The notes under the pieces: model-generated
Database searches by the model: none
What the model saw: only the letters and a program-made list of their open reading frames with translations
What the model was told of the DNA's origin: nothing
In this document: piece by piece, positions 22,157-33,913 of the stretch
Numbering within the stretch: the first letter of the stretch is position 1
How the letters are laid out: every line of letters begins with the position of its first letter
DNA from: Malania oleifera
Taxonomy: Eukaryota > Streptophyta > Magnoliopsida > Santalales > Ximeniaceae
NCBI RefSeq assembly: GCF_029873635.1
Contig: NC_080425.1
Location: 38,877,390 to 38,941,389, forward strand
DNA: 64,000 bases
Direction: 5' to 3'
Made by a program: the position numbers and the translations under genes

Positions 22157-23937
22157 TGAAAAGTAAGGTGTAGTCCCAAGATGGGGTGAATTGGGTTTTA
22201 AAATTTCTTTTAATTCTCTTCAAGAATCCTTAACCTCTTTTTATTTCTTTTAACCAATTCTTGACTTGTTTGTTTAATTTGTTATCACACAAGAACTTAG
22301 TTTCCTTTATCCAATCAACAACACAATTACACAACCAATCAATTACGCACAATCTTCAAACCAAACAACCAATTTATTTGCCAAGTATAAGTTAACTGCA
22401 GCACTATTAGATTGATGAAAGATTTAGCACTCTTTGGAATAAACACAATCCACTCAATATAAAACTTTAAACCATTCAATCACAATATAGCTTTTGTTGT
22501 CAGCCTTGAGTATATAAATTTGATTCAAGCCCTATAATGAATGATAATTTGTGTTTGCGGATGTAAAGCCTTGTATTGATTGATTTGTTTAATGTGTAAT
22601 ATAAAATCCAACACAATATTCACACTCTTCCCAATATTCAAAATCCAAATAAACTCTTAGTTAATTTATTTTTGGGTGTTTAACCAAGTAACGTACTCTC
22701 ATATGGTTTCCGTAAAGAATGGTTTAACCAACGTACTCCCTTTTGGTTTTCGCAATCCCAAATCTAAATTAAGCCTTAAGTTTACTTGATTTCCAAATAT
22801 ACGTAGTATAATGATATCCAATTAAACCATCCATGCAATTTGAATATGCTGAAAATAAAGAGTAAGAGAAAAAGAGAGTGAGACCAGGATTTTTACGAGG
22901 TTCGGCTTATACCCAACCTACGTCCTCGCCTTTGGTAAACCACCAAAGGATTCACTAAACTTGTTCCTTTAATGGGTAGAACAAACCTTTACAACACTAC
23001 TTGGTTAAGGTTAGAGCCCGCCTTCTCCAAACAATGTACCCTCGTTCGGTCACTCCTTCAAATAGGCTAGAGTCCGCCTCTTTAAGCAATATTCCCTTGC
23101 TTAGCCAACGATCCAAACAATCCTTGGAATGTCAAAGAACTACAAGAAACAAGATATAATTTGTGTACAAATATACTCTCACAAAGAGAGAGTTTGTACA
23201 ATTTCAGTACTATATACTTCAATGTAGATATATCAATATGAAATAGAATAAAGCCCAAGTGTAGAATTCACCAATATCCTTCTTAGATAAGGATTAGTAG
23301 TAGGAATTCAGAGGAGGAAGGATCAGCACTTCGGAATATCTTAGCAAAAGAGATTTTCAATGAGTGAACAAGAGAACTTTGTAAGAACAAGAGTGCTTTC
23401 AGCTTCTCAAATGGATTTTTCAATTCATGGTATATTTTGATTTGCAAAACCATGTACTTATAGGCATTCAAAAGGGTTTTCTTGTTGCCCAAGTTTACTT
23501 AGAGTATTTCCCAAGTTTTTAAAAAGTTTGGAGCCCAAGCAACTAATATTTAAAAAGTAAATTTTTTGAAAAATATGCCCATTAATAGTGTTCAAAGGTC
23601 TGAATTTTCGCGATCAGTCATCTGAGGTGGTTCTGCCTCTTTAGAAAAATTTCAGCAAAAACTTCGAATGACTGAACTTAATCTATAGTCAATTGAAGAT
23701 ATTCTTCAGACGACCAAGGTCAAGGGTCAGACCACCGAAGTGTCCAGTTCAGTCTTCTAATGTTCCGCCGTGAACAGTGTTCATCTTTAAATCCATGCTT
23801 TGACTCTTTTAAGTTTCATTTGATCCTTGTGAGCACTTTGACCTTACTTTCTCATATATGAGCCCTGAGATAACATTTCCACTTGTTTGTTAGCATCAAA
23901 ACAAGATAACAAGATTTTAAGTCTTGTAAGGCCAACA
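22157..23937 (-). mobile_element. Second minus-strand solo copia LTR, inserted in the SIRE gag
   Basis: On the minus strand it begins TGTTGGCCTTACAAGAC at 23,937 and ends at 22,157. It aligns with the solo LTR at 18,534-20,480 in the conserved block of gaggttcggcttatacc, ctacgtcctcgcc and accaccaaaggattcac. The flanks are GGTAG and AGTAG, a 5-base duplication with one change. Joining them restores the gag frame as WVVRKP. No internal region remains. Confidence 0.9.
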
Positions 23938-24300
23938 AGTAGTTAGAAAACCAAACTCCTCATGACCAAAGGAAGAATGGATTCTAATAGGAATTACATA
24001 ATTGCTTAATTCTTCCTTAGATCGTAGGATTAGGTTAGTGATAACCAAAAGGCTTAGGAAGTGGTTTGCACCTAAAATATCAAAACTTAGTATATGCATT
24101 CAATACACTATCTTGTATTGAAGAACATTAGATAATTAAGCCAATACCCAAATTCATGTAATATATCCAATCTGAACTTAATGCATATATAATGATTGGT
24201 TATAATATGAGATTATTGACCAAAGTGATTACACGTTAGACATGCATAATTAGGCGTTTAAATTCAGGCATTGACGATTATAATTTTAATTAAATGCCTA
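23938..24300 (+). mobile_element. SIRE internal remnant after the solo LTR
   Basis: The first bases continue the gag frame (VVRKPNSS, then a stop). Further on I see no recognisable pol block, and the sequence grades into the 5' LTR of the Athila element. The boundary near 24,250-24,350 is not resolved. Confidence 0.5.
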
Positions 24301-25045
24301 ATTATGTCTAATATTTTAATGTGGAGCTCATTTGATAATCTTAAGATAAATAGCCTATTTTTTTCATAAATTTATGGCCATTTGTGTCCTATTATTGCAG
24401 GACAATTTTTGGACATTTAATGTATGTGACCATTTGAACGAACACGTGTCTGCATCGAAGTTTGCATGCTTAAAGGCCAAATGGTGGGTGTGAGGCAACC
24501 AAATACAATGCAAAGGAATCGGGCATACATGTGATGGAATGGGCTTGTGTGCGTGCATTTGGAGGCCCATGGCTATGTGTGAGTTGAAAATCAACATGAA
24601 GCAAAGAACAAATGTGACCAAGGTCGTGTGGTGGAGCAAAATCGGGAAAGAGAAAAAGAAAAAAGCAAGGTTGGGTCTTGATGTGACCTAGCCATGCAAG
24701 CCCACATGTGTGTGTGTGTCCTAGTGTGCTGGTCGTGTAGGCTAGGGGGGCAGCAAAGGAGAGGCTTGAGGTGCTGGGCGTTGGCAGTGTGTAAGAGAAT
24801 TCCATGTGTGTGTGTTTTTCTAGCTAAAGAGATACGCTGGCAGCTTGAGGGAGTGTGTTGCTTTTTGAAAAAGGAGTGAGGCATTGAGGGAAAAAGGAAA
24901 TATAGGGTTTTGGGGAGAAGTGTGTTGCGTGTGGGGGCTGCGGTTGGCAAACACATTTTGGGGAGTTGCGCCGCTGCTGCTGCTTTATGCGTGGAGACCC
25001 GAGCCTCCAGCTACCTTTACGACCTCTCCAATCTCCATTCCTTTG

Positions 25046-25106
<61 letters not shown>

Positions 25107-26000
25107 TGTGTTGTTTTAACATTGTTAAGTTATTTTATTTTTTTGCTAAGCTTTTAGTTTGTTCCATTTAAAGTTGGGATTAACATTTGTTTAATCGAAC
25201 TTGTTTAGATTAAGTGCTATTTATTAGATTAATGTTTGTTTAGCCTCTTTTTCTCTCCAGTTTAAACACTTGCTTAGATTATTTAAGTGGTTAGATTCAG
25301 TTTATTCTTATTGTAGTTGATTGAATTTAAATTCCGTTGGATTATTATATTATTAAGCTCAGTTTATTTATTTTATATCAAGGTCATTGTAGGGGTTCAT
25401 ACTTGTTGGACATTTTTATTCTTGTGTTTACCTTGCTGTTATTCTTGTGTTTACCTTGCTGTTATTATATCGAAGTTACGTATTTGATTAGGAGTTATTG
25501 TTTACCTTGTAGGAGTTAATATTTGTTGGAAATTTTCATTATTCTAAATTTGGTCATTTTTTTATTTATTTAGGAAATGTTTTGAGTCTTTCTATTGTTG
25601 GGTTTAGTCTATTTATTTAGTTTAGTTATATTTATCCTTTAACTCAATTTATTTTCATTTAATTGAGTCATTGTTAGTTCTTTGTCGAGTCTAATTTTAA
25701 CTATCCTTGTTTTACCATCTGAATATTTAATTAGTGAGTGTTTGGTTGGTTTGCATGTTAGGTTCATGGTTTAGGTTTCACATCATTTCAATTTCACCAC
25801 TAATATTCAAAACCCCCAAGATTTCAAATCTGAACCATGTTTAGTAAATTGTTTTCTTATTTTATTTTCCTGTTTTGCCCTAGTTTAGAACTAAACTGCA
25901 TTCCCTGAGGAGATGATCTGGCCTGTTTGGGCTAATTATTACACGACGTAGCTCCTATACTTGGGATAGCTTCCAAACTACACATTTTTAGAAGTGAGTC
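24300..26000 (+). mobile_element. Athila-type 5' LTR (start approximate)
   Basis: The end is well placed: gagtcaagtg just before the Athila-type primer site, preceded by cattccctgaggagatgatctgg and acttgggatagcttcc, sequences I associate with Athila LTR ends. The middle has a G/T-rich stretch (24,690-24,960) and a long (CT)n tract. The start is uncertain because the partner 3' LTR is missing. No gene is seen in it; short open frames here are simple-sequence artefacts. Confidence 0.7.
25048..25104. repeat. (CT)n microsatellite
   Basis: A near-perfect CT run of more than 50 bases with one ttt interruption. It is within the Athila LTR, probably near the transcribed leader. Confidence 0.96.
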
Positions 26001-26003
26001 AAG

Positions 26004-26030
26004 TGTTTTACGCCGTTGCTGGGCAGTGCT
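26004..26030 (+). promoter_or_regulatory. Athila primer-binding site region
   Basis: gttttacgccgttgctggg resembles tttggcgccgttgccgggg, the conserved primer site of Athila/Tat elements, with a few changes. Confidence 0.75.
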
Positions 26031-26325
26031 AGAATTAGTTTCAAACTAACGTTTCTCCACTTATTTTGATTTTTCTCATTAAAAAAAATGCAAAAAAAAT
26101 ATAATATTAAAAAAAAACAAAAAAAAATTTATCATGCTTGTCTGCTGCTATGTTGGTGACTGTCTGCTGTTTGGGTTGATGTTTGATGCCTTGGGTTAGA
26201 GACATTTCACATAGGTTATACAAACTGTCACCTAATGCTGGTAGTAGGTTTCTTGTTTCTATTATAAGTGAGGACACTGAAATTGATTTGAGTGATCTTT
26301 TTGAAGAGAATTGTTGAGGAAACTA

Positions 26326-27690
26326 TGATTGAACATCCACCTGCACCACACACTTTGAAAGAATTTTTTGCAGCCTACACGCACCACCACACCATCATGT
26401 ATTGCTTTGCCATATAATGCACCGAATTTCATAATTAAGCATGGTATGTTGTCAGTAATACCTCAGTTTCACAGGGTGGATTCTGAGAGTCCTTATCAGC
26501 ATCCGACAGATTTTGAGTTGGCATGTACGACCTTCATTATTAGAGCAAGAACTGATAAATACATTAAGCTTCGTTTATTTTCTTTTTCCTTGAAGGATAA
26601 AGCGAAGATCTGGTTTAATTCTATAAGACCTAACTCTATTTATAATTGGACTGACATGCAGTGTGAGTTCTTACATAATTTTTTTCCTTTTTAGAGAACC
26701 CGATTCCTATAAGAGCAAATTAGTCAATCTATGTAGGGAGGCGATGAGACCTTCCAGGCTTGTTGGGAAAGGTTCAAAGAGCTGATAAATATCTGTCCGC
26801 ATCATGGGTTTGAGTATTGGAGGCTGGTAAATTATTTCTACACCGCCCTCACTTTGGATTGTAAGCAGTTTGTTCAGACTATGTGTAATGGGGAGTTCTT
26901 CAACAAGGAACTAGATAAGGGACTAACATTCTTTGATTACTTAGTTGAAAGTGCACAACAGTGGAATACACGATTTGATCAGGCACCAATGGTGGTGCAA
27001 CCTCTCAGGGCAATTGATGGTGGAGGAAAATATATGGTAAAAGAGGAAACTGAAATCCAGACTCGTATTACTGCATTGGCTAGGAGGGTTGAGGTTATGG
27101 AGTTAGAGAAGGTGAAAGTGGCAAAATCAGTTGAGGTGTGTTCTCTATGCACTGAATCTAACCATAAGGCCTAGGATTGTCTGATTCTGATGATAGTACA
27201 AGAGATTAGGTCTAATTAGATTCAGTCAGCAAATTGGGTTAACAGAACTCCCAATTAGCCTTTCTTAAACACTTACAATCCAGGATGGAGGAATCACCCT
27301 AATTTTTCATGGAAAAATGATCAGTATGGTCAAACTTCTTCACAGTTTTAGTAGCCTCCCCAGTCTTGTGCACCACCGCCTCAGCACCTGTATTAGCCAC
27401 ATTTGATTTCTTAGCACTACTCACCTCTAGGATTTACATCTAATGTCGCACCCATTCCATCGAAAAGGTCTCTTGAGGATACTCTTCAGAAGTTCACGCA
27501 AATTCAAGCCACAACTAACAATGAACTGCAAGGCACCATTAATAAGATAAGTTCACAGTTGAGTACCTTGGAGAAAGGGAAATTCCCAGCATAGCCTCAG
27601 CCTAATCCTCAGGTACACCGGCAGCAACAGCAGCCAGTGCATAATGTTTCAGAGGATTTTATTGAGACGGCAAATCCGTCATTACTTTGA
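26326..27690 (+). pseudogene. gag: Athila gag, several stops
   Basis: The frame holds LQPTRTTTPSCIALP-like text, VIPQFHRVDSESPYQHPTDFEL (as SESPYQHPTDFEL near 26,490), LKDKAKIWF, a stop at 26,692, then GGDETFQACWERFKELI and MCNGEFFNKE. These are landmark blocks of Athila/Tat gag. The zinc knuckle is CSLCTESNHKA-stop-DC at 27,133-27,182, and it fits CX2CX4HX4C apart from the TAG. A Gln/Pro-rich tail follows to about 27,660. Many of the stops are TAG or TAA where Gln or Trp would be expected. Confidence 0.9.
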
Positions 27691-28553
27691 GAAGTGGGAA
27701 AGAAGTCTCCCGACTTGAGATATCTACTGAGAGGCAAACAGTTGCCCCAACACCGGAAGTAGCAGTTGAAGCAGATAAGACCAAAGAAAAATCAGAGGAA
27801 GTAAGTCCAGAATTGAAGAAGTTAGTCAATGTGGAGGACGAGACTAGTAAGGAGTACCGACCTGTGGTACCCTATCCTCAGAGGTTGACAATTGGTCAGA
27901 AGAACAAATACCATATTGAGATTCAGGAGATATTCAAGCAGGTGAAGATCAATATCCCTCTTTTGGATGACATTCAGTAGGTTCCTTCATATGCAAATTT
28001 TTTTAAGGACTTGAATATAGTGAAGAGGAAATTGAATGTAAAAAAGAAGGCTTTCTTGATAGAGCAAGTCAGTGCATTGATATTGAGTGAAACTCCTCAA
28101 AAACTCAGCGATCCTAGTTCTCCCACCATCTCCATTATGATCGGTGAATCTTGGATTGGGAGAGCTCTACTTGATTTAGGGAGTAGTGTGAACTTGCTAC
28201 CATTATTGATATATGAGCTGTTGTGGTTAGGTGAGCTGAAGAAGACCTCCATTGTGCTACAATTGGTTGACAGATCAGTGAAGGTACCACGAGGTGTTAT
28301 TGAGGATGTATTGGTTCAAGTCGACAAATTTTACTACCCGGTGGACTTTGTGATTTTGGATATGCAGCAGCCTATCTCCACCATTTCCCAGACACCTATC
28401 ATACTTGGACGGCCATTCCTTGCTACTTCCAATGTGTTGATCAATTGTCGGAGTGGAGTACTGAAGCTCACATTTGGGAATATGACATTGGAGATGAATA
28501 CATTTAATGCTTGCAAGATGCTGAGTGGTTGTGATGACTCTGAGTACATGTAG
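27687..28553 (+). pseudogene. Athila linker and aspartic protease
   Basis: The linker opens ITLRSGKEVSRLEI, close to the Athila ITLRSGKEL block, and contains VPYPQRL. After a frameshift near 27,980 the protease frame has IGRALLDLGSSVNLLPLLIYE (D-L-G-S at about 28,177 as the active-site triad region), LQLVDRSVKVPRGVIEDVLV, FYYPVDFVILDM and TPIILGRPFLATS. This stretch is open from 28,011 to its stop. The active site is DLGS, close to the DLGA usual in Athila. Confidence 0.88.
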
Positions 28554-28558
28554 TTGAT

Positions 28559-28945
28559 TTGATAGATGATTTTGATATTTTAGAGTTGTTATCAATTTTT
28601 GATTTTGATAGTGCATTTGAGAATGACTCTCCCGAGCAGCTTGATGTTTTTTATGAGACAACTCCTTTGTCTAGAGAGTTGACAGAATTAGAAGGGCATT
28701 GCATAGAGATTGATGGTTCCCCTCGGTTGTTAGATGCAAGTTATATGAGTGGTTGGCGTAAGCCAACTTTTGAAGTTCTTGACTTACCAGAAGTCATGAA
28801 GTCATTAGAGGAAGAAGTCCCTACACTTGAGTTGAAGTCAATACTTGAGGACTTGAAGTATGTTTTTCTGGGCCCAATTAAGGGCACATTCCCAGTGGTA
28901 ATTTCTTCTCATCTTACTTTAAAGCAGGAAACTGAGTTATTGTAG
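28559..28945 (+). pseudogene. Athila pol region between protease and RT
   Basis: A 128-codon open stretch includes PTLELKSILEDLKYVFLG and FPVVISSHLT, the conserved lead-in to Athila reverse transcriptase. It ends in a stop at 28,943. No enzyme motif lies in it. Confidence 0.82.
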
Positions 28946-30110
28946 GTATTGAGGCAGAATCGAGGAGCAATTGGCTGGACTATTGCAAACATCAAGGGTA
29001 TTGATCTTGCAATTTGTATTCATAACATCTTTCTGGAATGATAAGCAAGACCAGTTCGTGATGCACAACGGAGATTGAATCCAACCATGAAAGAAGTGGT
29101 GAAGAAAGAAGTGTTGAAAATTATTAGCTACGGACATCATCTATCCTATCTCCGACAGCAAATGGGAAAGCCCGACACAGGTAGTACTGAAAAAATCTTG
29201 TTTAACTGTCATTGAGAATGCTAGTGGAGAGTTGATCCCATTTAGGGAAGTAATGGGTTGGAGGATGTGCATTGATTATTGTAAACTAAATTCGATTAGC
29301 CGAAAAGATCACTTCCCGTTACCCTTCCTAGATCAGATACTCAAAAAAGTAGCTGGCAATGCTTTCTATTGTTTTCTGGATGGTTTTTCTAGGTATTATC
29401 AAATTGTCGTAGCACCGTAGGATCAAGAGAATACCACCTTCACTTGCCCCTTTAGTACTTACGCCTTTCGCAGGATGCCATTCAGATTATGCAATGCACC
29501 CGCTACTTTCTAGCATTACATGATAAGTATTTTGTCTAACATGTTAGATGAGATGTGTGAAATTTTTATGGATGATTTTTCTCTGTTTGGTAAGTCTTTT
29601 GATACCTGTTTGAAAATTTTGACAACTATCCTAAAAATATGTGAAGAAAAGAACTTATTGTTGAATTGGGAAAAGTGTCAGTTTATGATAAGTAGTGGTT
29701 TGGTACTTGGCCATTTAGTTTCTGAGCGTGGTATAGAGGTTGACAAAGCCAAGGTAGAGTTGATTTCCCAGTTACTTGTTCCTAAGACAGTGAGGGATAT
29801 CCATTCTTTCCTTGGCCATGCTGGCTTCTATAGGCGTTTCATTCAAAATTTCAGTAGTATTGCTAAACCACTGTGTTCTTTATTGCAAACTGAGACTGAA
29901 TTTTTATGGACTGATGCATGCCAACAGAATTTTGAGACATTGAAGAAATATTTTACCATGGCACCCATTATGCAACCCCCTCGGTGGGACTTGTCATTTG
30001 AGATTATGACTAATGCTAGTGATTTCGCTCTTAGTGTAGTTTTTGGTCAAAGAGTTGATAACAAGCCATCTGTCATGTTTTATGCAAGTCGTACTTTGAA
30101 TGATGCTTAG
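28946..30110 (+). pseudogene. pol: Athila reverse transcriptase
   Basis: Blocks in order: RDAQRRLNPTMKEVVKKEV, then a frame change, GWRMCIDYCKLNSISRKDHFPLP, FLDGFSRYYQIVVAP, a stop at 29,418, FRRMPFRLCNAPATF, a stop at 29,511, the catalytic box FMDDFSLFG at about 29,566, LNWEKCQFM, LGHLVSERGIEVDKAKV, FLGHAGFYRRFI and NFSSIAKPL. It is complete in block order but unable to be read through. Confidence 0.92.
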
Positions 30111-30400
30111 AAAAATTATACCACCACTGAGAAGGAGTTGTTAGCTGTTGTGTTTTCCTTGGAAAAAATTCACTCTTATGTCATTGGATCTCTTGTCATT
30201 ATTTTTACTAATCACTCTGCTTTGAAATATTTGTTAAGAAAATAAGATGTTAAGCCCAGGTTGATGAAATGGATTCTACTTCTTTATCAGTTTGACATCA
30301 CCATTCGAGATAAAAAAAGGAGTATAAAATGTTGTAGCTAACCATATTTCTTGTTTGCAGTTACCTGATATGTCTATGTCCTTTTCTCCCTTAAATGATG
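29940..30400 (+). pseudogene. Athila RNase H
   Basis: FEIMTNASDFALSVVFGQ places an Asn where the first catalytic Asp is expected (normally SDAS). VMFYASRTLNDA, a stop, then TTTEKELLAVVFSLEK (conserved Glu) and ALKYLLRK follow. A frame change lies near 30,330. Confidence 0.83.
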
Positions 30401-30480
30401 ATTTTCCTGGTGAGCGTCTTTTTGCAGTGTCGCGCGCTCCTTGGTTTGCTAATATTGTGAACTACCTTGTCACCGACTGA

Positions 30481-31660
30481 ATGCCAGACCATTGGGTAAC
30501 TCAGGATAAGTGTAAGTTCCTTGTTGAGATACGACAATACTATTTTGACAATACATATCTATTTAAATATTGTTATGATCAATTGGTTCAAAGATGTGTG
30601 CCCGATGGTGAATTTACTTTTGTGATGCATTGTTGTCATAGTGGAGCGTGTGGAGGCCACTTTGCTGCAAAGAAAACTGTTTCCAAAATTTTGCAAAGTG
30701 AACTCTACTAGCCTGCTATGTTCAAAGATGCTGAGAATTTTTGTAAAATCTGTGAGGCTTGTCAGAAATTAGGGAAAATCCCAGCAAAGAATGAAATGCT
30801 TATGTCTCCCATTTTGACTCTTGAAATTTTTGACTGTTGGGGAAATTGACTTTATGGGACCATTCCCAAACACTTTTGGGCATTCTTACATTTTGGTTGT
30901 TGTGGACTATGTTTCAAAATGCATGAAAGCTATACCTTGTAGGACAAATGACCACAAGGTTGTCATCCAATTTCTCAAGGAGTTATTTGCACATTTTGGC
31001 ATGCCTAAGATGATCATTAGTGATGGAGGGTTGCACTTTTGGAACAAACCATTTGAAAAACTTATGCAAAAGTATGGAGTCACCCATAAGGTCTCTACTC
31101 CATACCACCCTCAGACTAATGGTCAAGCTGAGTTGGCCAATAAAGAGATTAAAATCATACTTGAGAAAATGGTGTGTACTAATCGAAAAGACTTGTCATA
31201 AAAACTAATTTATGCACTCTCGGCCTACCGAATTGCATTCAAGACGAATTTAGGCATTGTCATGCTCTATGGGCTATAAAACAGATTAACTTTTCACTTG
31301 ATGATGTCAAAGGTTTAAGGAAATTACAAATATGTGAGCATGAAGAATCTAGGAGGGAAGCTTACGACAATGCCCGCTTAACAAAGGAGCAGATGAAGTT
31401 GTTGCATAATAGGAGAATCAAAGACAAACAATTTTTCCCTACTCAACAAGTGCTTCTCTATGACTCCAGATTGCATCTGTTTCCTGGGAAACTGAAGTCC
31501 CGATGAGGTGGCCCGTACATCGTTAAAAAGGTTCACTCTCATGGTACGGTAGAAATTGTAGATCCAAAGAATGACAACAGCTTCACCGTTAATGGCCAGC
31601 GTCTCAAGCCTTTCATGACTCCATTCGATCCATATGAAGAGGTTTTGCTCCTGCAAGACT
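30481..31660 (+). pseudogene. Athila integrase, frameshifted
   Basis: The zinc module is visible as HCCHSGACGGHFAAKKT and CKICEACQK. The DDE core follows in another frame (30,821-31,198) with DFMGPFPNTFGHSYILVVVDY, MIISDGGLHF and STPYHPQTNGQAELANKEIK. Later text decays, but QRMTTASPLMASVSSL near 31,570 is a shifted remnant of the C-terminal box. No chromodomain follows, as expected for Athila. Confidence 0.9.
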
Positions 31661-31844
31661 CCAGCAGAGTCCTCTGACCTTTCTCTTTTACTATCTTTCT
31701 TTTTCTTTTCATTTCATTTGTTCTTATTTGCATCTTTCCTTTCTTTTTCTACTGTGTTTGTTGGTTGTGACTCTCTATTGTTTTTTTTTTTTTTTCTATT
31801 GGTTTGTTTCCCCCGTGCATATCTTTTCCATTTCCCTTGTGCTT

Positions 31845-31890
31845 TCACATTGAGGACAATGTCTCATTTTAGTTGGGGGAGAGAGAATTT
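31845..31890 (+). other. Conserved Athila post-pol motif
   Basis: cattgaggacaatgtc followed by ttttagttgggggagag is a landmark that I associate with the sequence just downstream of Athila pol. It shows that this element once extended further to a 3' LTR that is now absent. Confidence 0.7.
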
Positions 31891-32165
31891 GCATGTGCAA
31901 TTGTGTGCTTCCATGTGATAGAATTTCAATGTGAAAATTGCATGTGATTTTTTGTTTGCATGTTGGTTAGGTCTACATTTGGAAAATACTGGTATTGAGC
32001 TCAGAGCATGCTAAATTCTTTAATTGTGAACATTACATGCCCAATTTTTTTTTTCTTTCTTTTTGAGGATATGGAACATGTAAGATGTAGTGCAATAAAA
32101 GTTTGATCTTTGAAAATATAGTTTATTATTTTTGTGATTCTTACTTGTGTTTCTTACTCATTCTT
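31891..32165 (+). mobile_element. Athila 3' non-coding remnant up to the junction with SIRE LTR(c)
   Basis: A/T-rich, no coding frame. The exact point where Athila text changes to SIRE LTR text, near 32,140-32,170, is not resolved. Confidence 0.5.
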
Positions 32166-33151
32166 GAAGATCAAACTCCTATTTCTCCTACTCCTTCCTT
32201 TTAAAAATCTTTTTAGGAGAATAACTTTTAAGTTTTTTTAAAAGGCTTGAGCTTATATTAAACTCATATATATTGCTTCAAGGCCTTCCTTCTTTTGTGA
32301 TATTTCAAAGCATAAAATCCCTACTTCTCTATCATTCATTTTGAAAATATTTTTTGAAGAAAATTTTTAAGAAGTACAAGAGAGCTTAAAGCATATATTC
32401 AACTAATATATATAGTTGCTTGGTAAGCTTCTTATTTTTTATATTGCAAAGGTCAATCATTTGAGGAAAGTCATTTTCCAATCTCTTATTTTTACTTGCA
32501 AAATATTTTTTGAGAGAAAACCCTATCTTTACTAAGCTTCAAATTTAAAATTATTTTAGAGTGCATATAGATTTTCATTTGTATAAATCAGCTTATTGAA
32601 TAAGCAATTCCTTGTATGAAAAATTTATTCTCATTTGTATCCCTGCAGTTTGGGTAGTGAACTGTGCCAAGTGTGGGGTATCTCTTGGAGAGGCAGCTGC
32701 ACCTAAAAGTAGCAAACCAAGCGTGGTGTATCGCTTGAAGAGGAGGGATCCATCCTATAAGAAGTGTGTAAAGGGGGGCTCCACCTTGTAAGGAGTGTTG
32801 TAAGTGATTTTGCTCCACCTTGTTAACGGATCAGGATAGTGGAATCCTTAAGCGGGTTGGCTTGAGGCAATGACGTAGGTGGGTATAGCCGAACCTCGTA
32901 AAAATACTGTGTTTGCGCTCTCTCTCCCTACACTCTTCATTTTTTAGTACTTGTATGTTTATATTTGATTTATTATGATTGTTGTGTATGACTTAAATAT
33001 TTGCATGTCTTAATATTTGTGGTATTTGTGATTGCTTAGAAAAACCCTAGGTTTGCGAAATACTAGTTGTTGTTTTGAAATTAGGGAAAAAATGACCTAT
33101 ATTTTTTAAATATCCAATTCACCCCCTCTCTTAAGAATACACCATAAATCA
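32166..33151 (+). mobile_element. SIRE LTR(c), left-truncated
   Basis: It carries the ttgaaaatattttttgaag-like modules and then ttaagcgggttggcttgaggc at about 32,848, gccgaacctcgtaaaaa, and the end aattcaccccctctc and aagaatacacca. Compared with LTR(b), about the first 1,200 bases are missing. Its right end abuts the TGTAACGACTC start of the G2 LTR at 33,152. Confidence 0.8.
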
Positions 33152-33840
33152 TGTAACGACTCAGAAAATTTTAATGATTAAGTAATTAGGAAAATGATAG
33201 ATGGAATATATAAATAAGGAATAAAGGGGAAAAAGTGGAAAATTTTGGAAGAAGGGAACAACAGACCTTGTCGACGAGTGTTCTACTAAAGATCGTCGAC
33301 GAAGTTCAGTTCCTCATCGACGAAAAGATCCCGAATGAGCAAATTTCAGATTTTAAGACTCATTGACGAAGTTCCTTCTGTGACTCATTTGCGAATCTTC
33401 TCTACTTGTTAACGAGGCCACGTGGCAAAATTGAGTATAAATAGAACCAGGGAAGCTTCCACGCAAAGAAATCATATTTTCTCTGTTTTTCTCTCTCTAA
33501 AATAGTTTTCTTTGCCTTCTCTCTAACTTTTCGGTTCGAATTCAACCCAAATTGACGATCGGAGACCGGTATAGTGTTCTAGGGAAGATTCTTTACACAT
33601 CTAGTGGAGCAGTTTTCTAAATTGGGCTTTTTAGGAAACACTCCTACGTTGGGGTAAGGGTTAAGATTCTTAGTTTTAGGTTGAATAGTGTCAATACAGA
33701 GGTGTTCCTCTATTAGGATCCTTAATTCCACGTTTGATGCTTAAGAAAGACCTTGTCTAAGCGAGCGCTCAAAGACCATTGCGGCTTAGTCGCTCCCTAG
33801 AGGTCGGCCTGGTCAAAGTGGAATTTCATAGGATAAAACA
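33152..33840 (+). mobile_element. G2 gypsy LTR, left part (chromodomain family)
   Basis: It starts TGTAACGACTCAG. U3 has the same GTCGAC palindrome array as G1, followed by G-box, TATA box, a CT-rich leader and the block cggcttagtcgctccctagag. The LTR is then broken by copia element C1 and resumes at 38,373. The exact left border of C1 (33,820-33,860) is unclear because C1 lacks its 5' LTR. Confidence 0.78.
33268..33445 (+). promoter_or_regulatory. G2 LTR promoter: GTCGAC array, G-box and TATA box
   Basis: Motif copies: ttgtcgacgagtg, atcgtcgacgaag, ctcatcgacgaaa, ctcattgacgaag and decayed forms. A perfect G-box CCACGTGG lies at 33,418-33,425 and TATAAATA at 33,436-33,443. This is the best-preserved LTR promoter in the window. 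Confidence 0.8.
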
Positions 33841-33913
33841 GAGTAGACACGGTTGGTATGTACTATTCATCTTAGGCCTTTTGCTTTGTTGGTTGCTATT
33901 GAATATATAGAAG

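Noticed and set aside
23917..24099. 60-codon minus-strand frame with a hydrophobic start
   Set aside because: It overlaps the junction of the solo LTR and the SIRE remnant, so it is a chimera of two unrelated sequences.
24364..25171. Six overlapping frames with H/T-rich or SLSLS-rich text
   Set aside because: They are produced by the Athila LTR's G/T-rich part and the (CT)n tract; no conserved domain.
28275..28661. 128-codon minus-strand frame
   Set aside because: It is the shadow of the Athila protease and following pol frame on the other strand.
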